DNA of 64,000 nt from assembly GCA_034766995.1 (NCBI GenBank), contig CM068313.1:17125512-17189511 (forward strand), given 5' to 3'. Shown here piece by piece: positions 12,146-24,421 of this stretch (position 1 is its first letter; the number at the start of each line of letters is the position of its first letter). The notes under the pieces were generated by a model. That model saw only the letters and a list, made by a program, of their open reading frames with translations. It was not told the DNA's origin and did not search any database. Both the position numbers and the translations under genes were made by a program. Source of the DNA: Acanthacorydalis orientalis. Lineage: Eukaryota > Arthropoda > Insecta > Megaloptera > Corydalidae.

Positions 12146-12386
12146 CCATATAGTACTGGAACAGAATTCACGCTTAACATTTTAAATAATTTTAACTTAG
12201 TACTTTTACTTATTTTCTTTAAAAAAGTTACATTTGATAAGTTATATAGATTTTACACATTCATAAAAAATAAAGTTCAATACATAAAAAACTTAATGAA
12301 CTATTTACACACGTTGAATTGGTTTGATGTTACCATTTATTTTGAAAAGTTTACGTAGTCTATACATTTTTAAAAAATTAACGTTT

Positions 12387-12428
12387 TATCTATCTATTTA
12401 CCTACCTACCTACCTATCTACCTATCTA

Positions 12429-12473
<45 letters not shown>
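12387..12473. repeat. compound (CTAT/CTAC)n(TA)n microsatellite
   Basis: Tetranucleotide CTAT and CTAC units followed by about 20 TA units. Confidence 0.97.
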
Positions 12474-12477
<4 letters not shown>

Positions 12478-12589
12478 TTTACATTCTTATGTAAATATAG
12501 ACGTATATACAAACGTATATATTTATATATGTATGTACGTAGAAGGAACTATTGATAAATTGATTTAATTTGAAATCATATTGATGTAT

Positions 12590-12860
12590 ACACAATTCCC
12601 AAAATAACAACAGGGAACTCTCAAAACAACAACTGCACGTCATCCATGATAGATTGTTCCTGAACGAACTGTTCATCACGAAAGTTTACCGTTGCCGAGA
12701 TTTCACAGTTTCGAGGGTAGTCAAAGATTTCGTTCAAGCAGAAAACCAAAAATCAATGTTTACAACACAAGCGAAACACAATTTACCGATCCAACGATTA
12801 TATTCTTTCAATAGATTGTCTGTCAGTTTGCAAAATTTTATGATTATTTATACATAGAAC
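12590..12860. other. higher-complexity island
   Basis: Less AT-rich patch with open frames on both strands (67 codons plus from 12654, 66 codons minus from 12679). The plus frame reads RDFTVSRVVKDFVQAENQKS; I recognise no family. Possible old coding fragment or conserved non-coding element. Confidence 0.25.
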
Positions 12861-14245
12861 GAATTATTTCAAATGGATGATTTATATAACGGGTACATAA
12901 TAAGGAGAAATGTTTGAAGATGATAAAGGAGGAAATTGAATTTAATTGAATATAAATATTGTCTAATTTAATACTAAATATTCTTTATTTACCTGTTGAT
13001 TATAAATGATGATTCAGTTTAATGTGCGTTTTCGGAATGATTTGAATCTCTCTTCATATAATACAATTTTTTTAAATTAATTTAATTTATTTTTTTCTCA
13101 AATTAATATTCAAGAATATTTTTAATTTTATTCCTGTTACTGTATTTCTTTTTATTTTTTTTTAATGAAATCAGCATGGAATATCTCGTTTTTAAAATAC
13201 ATAATTATATATTTGTTCTATATATTGCAGAATAATATTTGGATTTTTTTTAGAATATTTTATTTAAAATTTGAATACGTTTTATAATTTAACATAATGA
13301 TTTTTTTGTACTGTGGGACTGTGAGGATGATGGAATCGTACTTAAGAGCGTATAGATAAAAATAAAAATTATTAATAATCAATTATAACAAATTTTTATA
13401 AGAAAAACCTGTTTTTGTGGTTTGTGGAGGTGTGAAAAATTCATAAATTTAATTTCATATAGTGCGATTAAATTAAATATAAAACGTATTAATAAATACT
13501 TATAAATTTTAATATTAATAAAATTTTTAATAAAACTACGGATAGAATTATAAATAATTTATAATTGATTTCGATATTATAAAAATAAGATTCTTTCAAA
13601 ACAAATTTCTCGTTCATACATGAATTATTTTTTCTATTTATTTTTCAAGTTTATTTTTATTCATAAAACTGAATAAAGTTATTAAAATTGACGTATTTAT
13701 AAGAGTTTATTTATCTTTTTCTAAATTAATTAATAATTTATTTAAAAATGACCAAATGTTATGAATATATCCAATAAGATAAAAATACTTTCTTATATAT
13801 ATATATATATCAACCAAAATTAAAAAATTTTCAATATTATAAATACTATGGTAATATAGATTTTCATATGTTTATAAAGATTAGAACTAATCATAGATAA
13901 ATGACTAAGAATGAAATATATATTTTTATATATTGATTAAAATAATTATATATATATATATATAAATATATATATAAACGTAGTTTCAAAAAGATGTTTT
14001 TTTAGAAAGGTAAATTTTGAATAAAAAATGTAAAAAATATAGAAAGTTTTTAAAGATAAAATTTTCCTTAATTTTTACAGCTTAAATACGAAATTTACTT
14101 TTTATTAAATAATTTTTATAGTAAATTCATGCATATAAGGTTCTTTGGAATTAATATTGTTAAATTAAACTACTGTAACATTAAAAAAATATGCTTGATA
14201 AGTTTTTAGATAGACCTTTAGAACACTTAAAACATTTGTGATATT

Positions 14246-14325
14246 AGATTGGTAGGAAAATAATTACGGTTTTTATTTTCTAAACTTCATTTTTTTCAAC
14301 GAGTGTCGTTTCATTCAAAAATCTA
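14246..14325 (+). mobile_element. solo mariner 5' terminal repeat fragment
   Basis: GATTGGTAGGAAAATAATTA and the following 60 bp match the 5' end of the copies at 29724 and 36023 (CGGTTTTTATTTTCTAAACTTC, TTTTTTTCAACGAGTGTCG). The match ends before the transposase start. Confidence 0.8.
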
Positions 14326-14638
14326 AAGAAAATTTTACTTGATTCGGACATTTCACTTATCATTTAAGAGGATAGTCAAAAAAAATTAATGACTCGAAAA
14401 AAGTCTTAGGCCAATTAAGACAGCAGACTATAAGAAAATATTTTAAAACAGAAAATTATATGACTATTTTAAAAATATATAATTCATTTCTCGCATGAAA
14501 TTTGAAATAAAAATCAATTAATTTAATGTTTTCTTTTTATCTATCAACTAAGAAAAAGTTAACATCCAGAAAGACTAGTAACCATGAATTAGCTTTCCAT
14601 TTATTAGTTTATTTGGCCGAGTCTCTCTCTTCTCTCAT

Positions 14639-14669
14639 GTATATATATATGTGTGTGTGTGTGTGTGTA
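14639..14669. repeat. compound (TA)n(TG)n microsatellite
   Basis: Short TA array followed by about nine GT units. Confidence 0.95.
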
Positions 14670-16082
14670 TGTGTTCCTTTATTACGTAATGACTTTATTC
14701 AATTTATAAAACAAACTTAATTTAAATTTCTTGTAAAAATTATAAACTGTATTTATGAAACAAGACCAAAGACTCTTATTAAGTTTCCATTAAATTGTGA
14801 GAAGAATTCACATCACGTTTCATTGCAGCTGTTTTACGAGCATTGTTAAAGAAATAAACATAAATTAGATGATCCCATTTTAGAAATTAAAGAAAAATGG
14901 TAACCTAATAGTAAAGACAATAATTTAGTTATGGATATAACGTAATATGAATCAATATTTAAATTAATTTCTGTGTCATTGGAAGATAGAAATTTCCTAC
15001 ATAAACTGAAATAAAAGTCTTCGGAATGAAAATTAACTATCACATAACTTTGTTTTATATCTGTGCTTTGTTATTGGTTGTTATAAATTTTATATTTTTT
15101 TTTGTAAGATTCACATATGCTTTATAAATAAACATATACTTTACTCGCTTTATCTGTATAGAAAATATGAAATCAGACAAAGAAGAAACAGTCGTAAATC
15201 TATATTTATAACTGCAGTTTTATGTTTGAAATATAAATTTTATTATTTAATGTATCTAATCTCATAATAATGTTGATAAATAGAAAATTGTGTCTTTTTA
15301 AGCTATATTTTATTAAAATTATAAAAAACATGTCTTGTTTCATTTAATTATATTAAATGAAAACTGGAAAAAAGATACATTAATTAATCGAATATTTATT
15401 TCCTGTTTTATAAAAGTTACGCATCGACACCTCCAATAAGATTAAAAAATAATTAATATTCACATAAAATATTCCCTATTACACTTTTTTAACTGAATGC
15501 ACGTATAAAAATGGTCGTTATATTTACCGCTACGAGAGTTCAGTATTTGAAAATATTGTCACGTATATAGAACAGGGTTTTTTTTGTATGCACACGTATG
15601 CTTACACGGATATTGTTTTCATGATATTTCAATCAGTGAACTAGAAATGTACTCATATATTTTTTACTGACAAAATTATTATGGATGAATAAATCATAAC
15701 GAAATGTACTACCAAATGACGAAATTTATATTTACAACGACAATGTAATTTTTAATTGATTTATATTGCAAATGTCTGTTTTATCCAATTATCCATAGAA
15801 AATAATTAATGTTAAATCTGTTTCAAAACTCTATTGCATTTTATTGCATTCGTTGGTACAAATACATTATAATTATGTGCTTAATATTCATTTGAAACAA
15901 TTAAATAAAAATATTAAAATTATTTTTTGAAAAATACATTATTTTGCCTGATTTATGTAAACAATGTTTGTATTTACACTTTGTAATAAAAATAAATACA
16001 TATAAACATTTGTGAGTAGCAGAATGATTTAAAATTATAATTAATTGGTCTGTTAGATTTCAAACAATTTAATTATCACGTG

Positions 16083-16086
<4 letters not shown>

Positions 16087-16118
<32 letters not shown>
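16087..16118. repeat. (TA)n microsatellite
   Basis: About 16 TA units. Confidence 0.96.
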
Positions 16119-16121
<3 letters not shown>

Positions 16122-17118
16122 CAAGTTCATTATCAAATCATTATTATTGTTCCGTTCTTTATATTCGTTATTTACGGTTATTCCTGGAGGGCAATCTTGA
16201 GCTCTTGTGTTCTACGTATTCTATGTACAAAAAATAAAAACATAAAAGAAATCATTTTGATTAAAAGTCTTAATATATAAATCTTTGTATTATGAGGAAA
16301 ATATTTTTTTATAATGTATCAAGTTTGGAATTAAATGTCAAATAAATATTGAAAATTCTTATAGCCCATGAATCAATTTTTAAACAGTTAAACAGATTTT
16401 TATGAATATCTTTGGTACTCATGTAAATATTAGTATATTCGTTTCTATTATAATTTGTAATTTTTATTTTTTATAGCATACTTAGTAACCTTATTTTTTT
16501 ATTTACAATAAAATTACAATTTAAATATAATTTTAAGGGATTACATACCTGAATTCAGGGTGAAAATTAATGTTATTACAAAAAAAAATTATAGGGTGTA
16601 TTGTAAAAAATAAAACAAAATATGCATTACACATTATTTATTGGTCCGTTAGGCAGAAAAAAAATATTTATAATTTTTTTATATTAAATTATTTATGTTA
16701 ATTGTGTTTTTTTCAACCATCACTGAAAATATACCTCCTCACTCTCTGCACTTAGACTTAAATAGTTTAGTGTTAATTTTATTTTTTTACTGGAAGGTTT
16801 TTAACATGTTTAATATGCTATGTCTATTTTAATATTAAAAGTTCCTAATAATATATTTATTAGGCACTTTTATTATAATACTTTATCAATTAAATAATGA
16901 AGTAATAATATTTATTATTTAAAGTAAATAAATGTACAATAAAATTAGAATACGAAAATGCTATTACATTACAATTTTAAATTAAAAAGGTATAACATTT
17001 GTAATACTGAACAGAGTGACAGTGTATAGAAATAAAGATGATGAAAAGTACATAAAGATGTATTTATATCTCTAGGAATCTCGCATATATTCTTTTTCAC
17101 AAACACACATACTTATTT

Positions 17119-17120
<2 letters not shown>

Positions 17121-17158
<38 letters not shown>
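17121..17158. repeat. (TA)n microsatellite
   Basis: About 19 TA units. Confidence 0.97.
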
Positions 17159-17163
<5 letters not shown>

Positions 17164-17866
17164 CATGAATAAAGCAATGTAATTTTGTGAAATTTTATAT
17201 TCATTCTTCGAAGAATGTAAAAATGAAAAAAAGGTTTTTATACTTAGAATTTTAAAAGAAGTGGAAAAAGGTTTAATTAAAAACATTATAAAAAACTTGA
17301 TAAATATTAAATTAAGTTATTAATTTAACTTATTATTTCTTTAAACTTTCATATAATTGAAAAATACATTTTTTTTATATTTATTCTTCCCGCTTTTATA
17401 AAAGTTTGTATATAGTTTAAGTAAATTTTTGTGAATATTTAAATTAATATTTTACAAACTTCACATTTCTTTAAAAGAATTCAATTAAAGTAATAATTTA
17501 ATATTCCTTAATGTTTGTTTAACCCAGATATGAAGAATATGATAAAAATGAACTTGTTAAGGAGATTTTAATATTCTGATATTAATAAGAATGTCTCTTT
17601 AAAATATCTACAGAAAAATTTAACAAGATACAAATAATCAATTGTTTTTTGTTTGTCAAAAGACTGAAATAAAATATAAAGGTTGAAAATAAACAGACCA
17701 AGGTGATAACGAAACAGCAGTACAGTATCATATTACCTTTTTTCGGTTTGTTGGTTTAGCATTATTGTGTTGGTATTATCTACGGAAACTCGTTTTAGAG
17801 ATGATTGTCAACAGTTCAGAGTTCGACTGCTTATGACATTTTTTAGAATGTTTTGTACGTAATATA

Positions 17867-17885
17867 AATATATATATATATATAC

Positions 17886-17943
<58 letters not shown>
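17867..17943. repeat. interrupted (TA)n microsatellite
   Basis: TA units interrupted by CATA and TAAATA variants; about 75 bp. Confidence 0.96.
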
Positions 17944-17945
<2 letters not shown>

Positions 17946-18440
17946 TTTTTTATTACTAAGAATTTCTTTTTAATTGGGTTTGTTAATTTATTTTTAATAC
18001 TTGTATTTAATTCATAGAAAAAAATTGGTTTCATTATACATTTTGATGAATTTTTAAAAGTTTTCACGAATCATAGTAATTTTTTTATACAGAAAATAAT
18101 GGTCGTTTTACTTTTTTTATACAAAATTTTTAGAACTAATCAATAATATATCAATTCTATAATTATATTTTATAATTAAATAGTTATATCTTATTTGATT
18201 TACACACTTCTTTGGTGAGTTGTTAAGAAATACAAAAAAATCAACCATATGACTTTTAAAGTATGTGCTTTATTTCTTAATAAAACATAATTTTCTTAAG
18301 AAATCAATTTACATGCAAACGAAATAATGAAAAAAAATGTTCTAGAAAAAATATTCTGTAAATTGTTATTAATATATATATTTTAAAAGTATTTTTATAT
18401 ATTTATACTCTTTCAACGTCAGTTGATTATTTCAATTATC

Positions 18441-19135
18441 AGGTTGGTACAAAAATAAATGCGGTTTTACGTATATCAGTAAAAAATATTTTTTTAATCG
18501 AAATAAAGACCATGGGCCTGCATACATTTCTCCCAACAATAAACAAATTTGATTATTCCTACAAGATGGAGTTCTGGAAATAACGAGTTCATCGAAAGCG
18601 ATTTGAGTTAATGCTTGATCTTTAGAAACCCTCTCTCGTAGGAAATTATTCTAGTGTTTAAAAAAATGAGTCCTTCTGTCATCATTCGAGTTGTTTTACG
18701 TGGGTCTACTTCAATAATGGTTCTTAAATAATTATTGTCTATAACCGAAGGACGCCTCAGACCCTCCCATCATCAAGGCTTCCGTTTCCATTACGAAATT
18801 TTTGGAACCAGTGTTTAACTTTAAGTTCATTAATTGACTTTTCGCCAAAAATATATTTGATATTTCGAGTAGTTTCTGTTAATTTGGACACACACATCCC
18901 AATTTAAACACATACATCAAAATCGCACGCGAATTTGCTTTTTTTTCCATGGATAATTTAAGTTATATCCAACAATAATGAAGAATGAAAACAATAGATA
19001 TAATCTAAAATCAATAGTTATGAATTCATTGTTTACAATGATGTATCACATAACTATAACAAAAGATAATGGTAATTAGAAAAATCAACGCCAAACTTAA
19101 AATGATAAAATCCGAAATTATTTTTACACCAACCT
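18441..19135 (-). mobile_element. mariner-like element, degenerate, both ends present
   Basis: About 695 bp bounded by AGGTTGGTACAAAAATAAAT (left) and the inverted end reading TAGGTTGGTGTAAAAATAAT on the minus strand (right). The minus strand carries a decayed N-terminal transposase region from 18950: MEKKANSRAILMYVFKLG, then with frameshifts KFRNGN.SLDD and, further on, RTIIEVDPRKTTRMMTE, which matches the HTH region of SETMAR-like mariners (GRP, LR.II..DP..TTRE). No catalytic Asp motif is seen between about 18660 and the left end, so the core is missing. The end sequence and protein differ from the 29724/31330 family, so this is a second mariner lineage. Confidence 0.82.
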
Positions 19136-19577
19136 ATTACTTTATATACTCAGTTTCAATACACATTTTTAGAACTAACTATATTTTTTCCATTCGACAT
19201 CTTTTATCATAAATATATTTATCATACATGCAATAATCAAACAAATAATTAAGGAAACTGATCAATAATAATTTTAAATCATAATTTTTTATCCGTCGTA
19301 AGCAGAAGCTAAAAGGAAACAGTGCGATCGTTAATAGTATCAACACCTTCTATTATTACAAAAACCTCTTCGGTGGGCGATAAAGCTTTTAGAGAAAGAG
19401 AATTCTTTTATTCTTGCTGTTGGAGAAAATCATTTTTCTCAAAGGCCGCGAAACCGTTTAATTTGGAACGATATAATAGAATACAAAAGAAAACAGGAAG
19501 CCAATCCACAAAAGATTCTCAGATTTTCCAAGAAAATTCAATTAATATGAATTGGTGCAAATTAACCTACGGATTAA
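19136..19577. other. AT-rich spacer with one unrecognised frame
   Basis: An open frame from 19322 (about 85 codons before the TA array; FREREFFYSCCWRKSFFSKA) has a less repetitive composition than its surroundings. I recognise no domain and no splice context. Confidence 0.3.
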
Positions 19578-19582
19578 TATAT

Positions 19583-19618
<36 letters not shown>
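19578..19618. repeat. (TA)n microsatellite abutting a MITE
   Basis: TA array that ends exactly where the 204-bp MITE begins. Confidence 0.95.
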
Positions 19619-19822
19619 GGGTGATTCAACTTAGATTTCCACACGAAAGTATTAAAAAAACGCAAAATTAAAAAAGAACATGTAATCCCCCATTTAGCAT
19701 TTTAGTTCAATTGTATTTTAGTATTGAATTGAACTAAAAGACTAAATAAAAAAAACATGACTTTTCTTAACCGCTGCGCCTTCTTTCAATACTTCCATGT
19801 GGAAGCCTAAATTGAATAATCC
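19619..19822. mobile_element. 204-bp TA-flanked MITE
   Basis: Terminal inverted repeats of 35 bp (19619-19653 and 19788-19822; 28 of 35 positions match by hand), starting GGGTGATTCAACTTAG on the left and GGATTATTCAATTTAG on the reversed right end, with TA on both sides. An internal perfect hairpin (TTTTAGTTCAATT 19700-19712, AATTGAACTAAAA 19727-19739) makes it highly foldable. Size, TA target and long TIRs fit a Tc1/mariner-superfamily MITE. It has no coding capacity. Confidence 0.88.
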
Positions 19823-20039
19823 TATATATGTATGTATTAAAATATTAAATAAAGTGTTTGTAAAAAAAATATAAACACATATTCAAGTAGAAGAATCTAC
19901 TGAAGTCATTTTTCTGATAATTCCATTCGAATAGAAACAACGAGGATACTATATTTCAAACGTAAAACTAGCACTAAAACGTGAAAATTCTATTTTAATC
20001 AAAATAAGAGACTGAAATTGAACACGTTACCGAAAACCT

Positions 20040-20440
20040 CTGCTTGTACAACATGAGAGACAATAATATCTTCTTTCATTGTGCCACGCATCATTTGATA
20101 TTCTATCTGTGCGACGACGTACGTTGCTGACCATTTTCACTGATCCTGTGGCGCAGTATGTGGACGCGTGCCGCGTCGTCGCGTTTCTGCTGAATAAAAT
20201 ATCTGGGGCGTCATTATGAAACCTTTATGTGTTCTCCGCACCGTGTACGCACATTTGTCGCTCGATTCTTCGACGAAACGCCACAGGTGCTGCCCGTGTT
20301 GGTTTCAGTTCGGTCCACCGAACTGTGACATCGTATTTACGTTAATAATGTATCCTTTTTATGGTGTTAGCCGTTTAATTCGTAAATGCAAGTGTACAGA
20401 CTGGAGCTTTGTGTGCAACGACGGTATAGAATAACATAGC
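20040..20440. other. CpG-rich island, unrecognised
   Basis: One of the most GC-rich patches in the window, especially 20110-20330 (ACGCGTGCCGCGTCGTCGCG around 20164). A 72-codon plus frame from 20216 is cysteine-rich (RHRCCPCWFQFGPPNC) and ends in CNDGIE, but no known domain is evident. Candidates are a conserved regulatory element, a 5' exon or an old coding fragment. Confidence 0.35.
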
Positions 20441-21849
20441 TGCAGGCCAATTAACGGAAAACAAATAAAATTCGGTACAATTCGATTTGTCAAAGAGTAT
20501 CTTCTTAGAAATAAATTGCTCTGTTTATGTTAAACTTTAACAATAATGTAATTGTATTTTATTCTTTCTGTAATTACTTCCTGTGATCAAATATAAGGGA
20601 ATAAATATTTTATTTATTTTCTTATAAAAATATAAAGTAATTTAAAGATATTTCTGAAGTTAATAAATAATCTATTATATTATTTTTTATCGAATTTATT
20701 TAAACGATATTATTGAAATTAAAGTCAAATACGGATTTTTAATAGAACTTATTATAATAATAATTTCTATTAAATATCAGACTTGAAACCCAATATTTAG
20801 GTTACAACAATCGTATATGATTAATAAAACATGAAAGAAATATATTTTTTGCTAATATATCTATACATTTTAGTTTTGGCATTGTCCCAATTCACTTTTA
20901 CAAATAAATCACAGCCTAAAATATCACAAAATTTACAATGTATCACTTTCAGAATCCAGTAACAGAGATTTTCTGTCTGTGCTCTGTATATGATGGTATC
21001 GTCAACGAAATCCCCATAAGTCTATCAAAATGAACAATGAGTAATTGTTGAATATTTTGAGAAGACCATTTTTTGTAATTTATGATTTTGAGAAGATGGC
21101 TTATATGTAAAAGGATGTATAAATACTTTTATATTAGTTTTTCTATCGATATGTAAAAAAAATCCTGTAGTAATTATTCATTACAAACTATATTTTAAAT
21201 ATTAGTTTTTAACATCAACTTTCTACTTTGTTGGAACAAAAGAAAAGAGATATGCTATCAATAATAATATAATTATAATACGCTGCGAGCGATAAAAAAA
21301 TATAAAAGTCTCACGTTCATCCATTTAGTTTTACTTTGTACCAAACAATAAATGAACGATGCGAAACTAAATACGGTATAAAAGGTATTTTTTTACTCGT
21401 TTACTTTATATGTAATTATTAATTATTGAACAAATTAATTGAACATTTTATTGTTTGTTTAAAATTGCGATTACAGATTTTCTTAAACAAATACTAGCAA
21501 TAAATATACAAGTTTTGGACTTAAGGCTTAATTTAAAAATTATAAATTCATAGTTTTTAAAATAAGCAGATATATGAACAGCCAACTTTTTTTATTTGTG
21601 TTAAAAAGAGTTAATGATTTAAGTTTTTTTTTATTATTTTATGATTAAATGACTATTCCCTAAAATTTTCGCCATTTGTATCAAAAAATAAATTGTCATT
21701 ACCAAATTTATTAAAATATAATCTTGATTAATATATTTTGAAGAGATAAACGTTGCAGTTTATTTTTATGTATATGTACACAGGTATTGATTTTAAAATA
21801 TACACGATTATATCTTCAAAAAGAAATAAATATAAAGTAGAAATAATAT
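20441..21849. other. AT-rich spacer, nothing recognised
   Basis: A/T-dominated, no arrays over 20 bp, no gene or transposon signature seen. Confidence 0.6.
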
Positions 21850-22240
21850 TTCATAAATAGAAGTACTGCGATGACGGAAACTGTGTGTAATTTTTCCAAC
21901 GGTGGACAACAGTGTGTCTGATGTGCGTGACCCGATTTCTAATCAAATAATCAGGCACGTGTGATATCCGGGTCGACCTTTCGGGAAATCCGCGGATCGC
22001 TTCGCGCGTGACCGAGCATCCACGTCAAAAATAATTGTGTTTTGAGCTCTGTCATTCAGGACATATCGGCGAGTGATTAGATTTCACTCGAGAGGAAACA
22101 GAAAGAGCAGATTTATCAAAATTCACACAAATGCGTTCGTCCTTGCGTGCGTTTGATACCGAGATTCAATTTTAAGTTGTTTATTCTATGTCGGATTTGA
22201 TCCCAAGCACGGATTTGTTTAATCACGCCAATAGTAGAAG
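21850..22240. promoter_or_regulatory. CpG-rich island, candidate regulatory element
   Basis: Strong contrast with the surroundings (CGGGTCGACCTTTCGGGAAA near 21969). It contains GGGAAATCC (21983-21991), close to an NF-kB/Dorsal-type site, and several CG-rich words (CCGCGG, CGCGCG). No open frame of length is present, so regulatory or 5'UTR sequence is more likely than coding. Function is inferred from composition only. Confidence 0.35.
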
Positions 22241-22293
22241 AGAAAATTATTTTTCATAAACTGAGACACACAAACACAAATAGATCTTTACCT

Positions 22294-22608
<315 letters not shown>

Positions 22609-23379
22609 ATATCCTGATTTAAAACGGTTCATTAAAATCGTTTCATACTTAAGTCAAAAAAAAATCCTTATCTTGACTCAATATTATTTGGCCTCGATAT
22701 TTATTATCGGCTACTACCATGATTACAGACGAAAGCATAGATTAATTAAGAACTCAAGTTAAAAAATACATATGTATATATATATATACAAACATATATA
22801 ATGTCATTCGAAATACTTCTTTTTTGTACAATGAATTATATGAGTTTTAAAATTGTTTATTGTAAATAAGAATTTAATTTTTTACATCTCCAAATTAACA
22901 GATCTCCTACTTTTAATAAATGGAATATTATCTTTGAAAAATTTTATCTGTTATTTGTTTGATAATGGAAATTCAGAATATTATTTATTGATCTTTATTT
23001 TCTTAAAAAAATATAATTTATTTTTTAAAAAAAAACTATATTTTCTCATTCTTGAGAGCAAATTATTATAGAATTATTTATTTAATAATTTATTATTGAA
23101 TTCTTTTCGGGTAGAAAATACGAACATTTTTAACGTCATTATCTGATAGTGTTCTTCTTTGTAATAAAATTATAAATGATATATATATATATATATATGT
23201 GTGTTAATTTCATAAAATACACGTGAATTTATCAGTATATACTGTCTCACATTTAATATCAGTGAATTGTATTTTTAATGTTTTCTGATATCGGCGTGAG
23301 CACATTCATTCAATTTACATTATTTGAATAATACAATTTGATGTCATACTGTGAAATTATTTAATTTTGAATAAGCGTA

Positions 23380-23520
23380 CATGGCTGAAACGGGTGGAAT
23401 TTTTCAGATAATTTTCCTGCACAGCTGACGATGTTTGCTTATCTGCGACGGACAAAAGAGGAACATAAAGGGACATTCTAATGAAAAGGAGGATGAGGCA
23501 AGCATAAAAAGTACCCTTTT
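23380..23520. promoter_or_regulatory. candidate enhancer-like motif cluster
   Basis: Higher-complexity patch with an E-box CAGCTG (23422-23427), a forkhead-type TGTTTGC (23432-23438) and a directly adjacent GATA site in reverse (TTATCT, 23439-23444), followed by a purine-rich run. The motifs are seen; enhancer function is inference. Confidence 0.25.
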
Positions 23521-23919
23521 TAAATACGTCCATTAACGAACTCTTTTTTTATTAAAAAAAATATAGGAATGCGCATCAAATGATAGCGTAGTTATTTTTC
23601 ATCTAGATTCTTTTGATCCGCGATTAGATTTTCAACTTAATGAGAACAAAGAAAATTAGTTTTTCACTAAACGAAACGAAAATCGGGTCATCCAATCGTT
23701 AACAATTTATACTGGTGTTGTATTTTCTTCTTTAAGTTTTTATTTAAGAATTTATGAAATGTATACATAATACAGTATTGATACCTTATATTTTACACTG
23801 AAGATATTTGAATATTTCTATTATGATGCTTACTTAAATTCCGATAATAATATAAAATTGAGTTTCTAATAAATATTTTTTGTCATTTTCGGTTTATAAC
23901 GGTTGCTTTTTAGTTTTAT

Positions 23920-23924
<5 letters not shown>

Positions 23925-23961
<37 letters not shown>
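23925..23961. repeat. (TA)n microsatellite
   Basis: About 18 TA units. Confidence 0.96.
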
Positions 23962-23965
<4 letters not shown>

Positions 23966-24390
23966 AAAATAAATCACTCGTAACAAACATAAGAATTGTA
24001 AATATTTTCAATAAATCACTGTTTTGAAAAACATGTCACAATATGATGAATGGAAACGGGTGTACTGATGCCCAAAACCATAAATTTCCGAACATGTTAA
24101 CTGATTTGAATTGAATATATACATTTATACTGTTTTAATAATTATTTTTAATGAATATCAGATTGGTTAGTTTGGTTTAATAATGAAAAAATGTATGAAT
24201 ATTCTTCCGATTTATTAAATAACTATTATTTATGTGATTAATACGTACAGTTATTATAAATATGTTTTGTGAATATTAAAGTTTTATTGGATTCATTTAT
24301 TAATTAATCGAGTCTCTGAATTTTGTACTTTATCTATATTTAAATATTAATTGAAATGCATTATTATTAAACTATTTAATAATTTAAACA

Positions 24391-24421
<31 letters not shown>

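Larger units (their letters stand above)
12861..18440. other. long AT-rich stretch, no gene seen
   Basis: Holds a mariner end (14246-14325), TA or TG arrays at 14639-14669, 16087-16118, 17121-17158 and 17867-17943, and otherwise only A/T-dominated sequence. Short ORFs at 14526, 14846, 16080 and 17843 are chance or array-derived. Confidence 0.65.
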
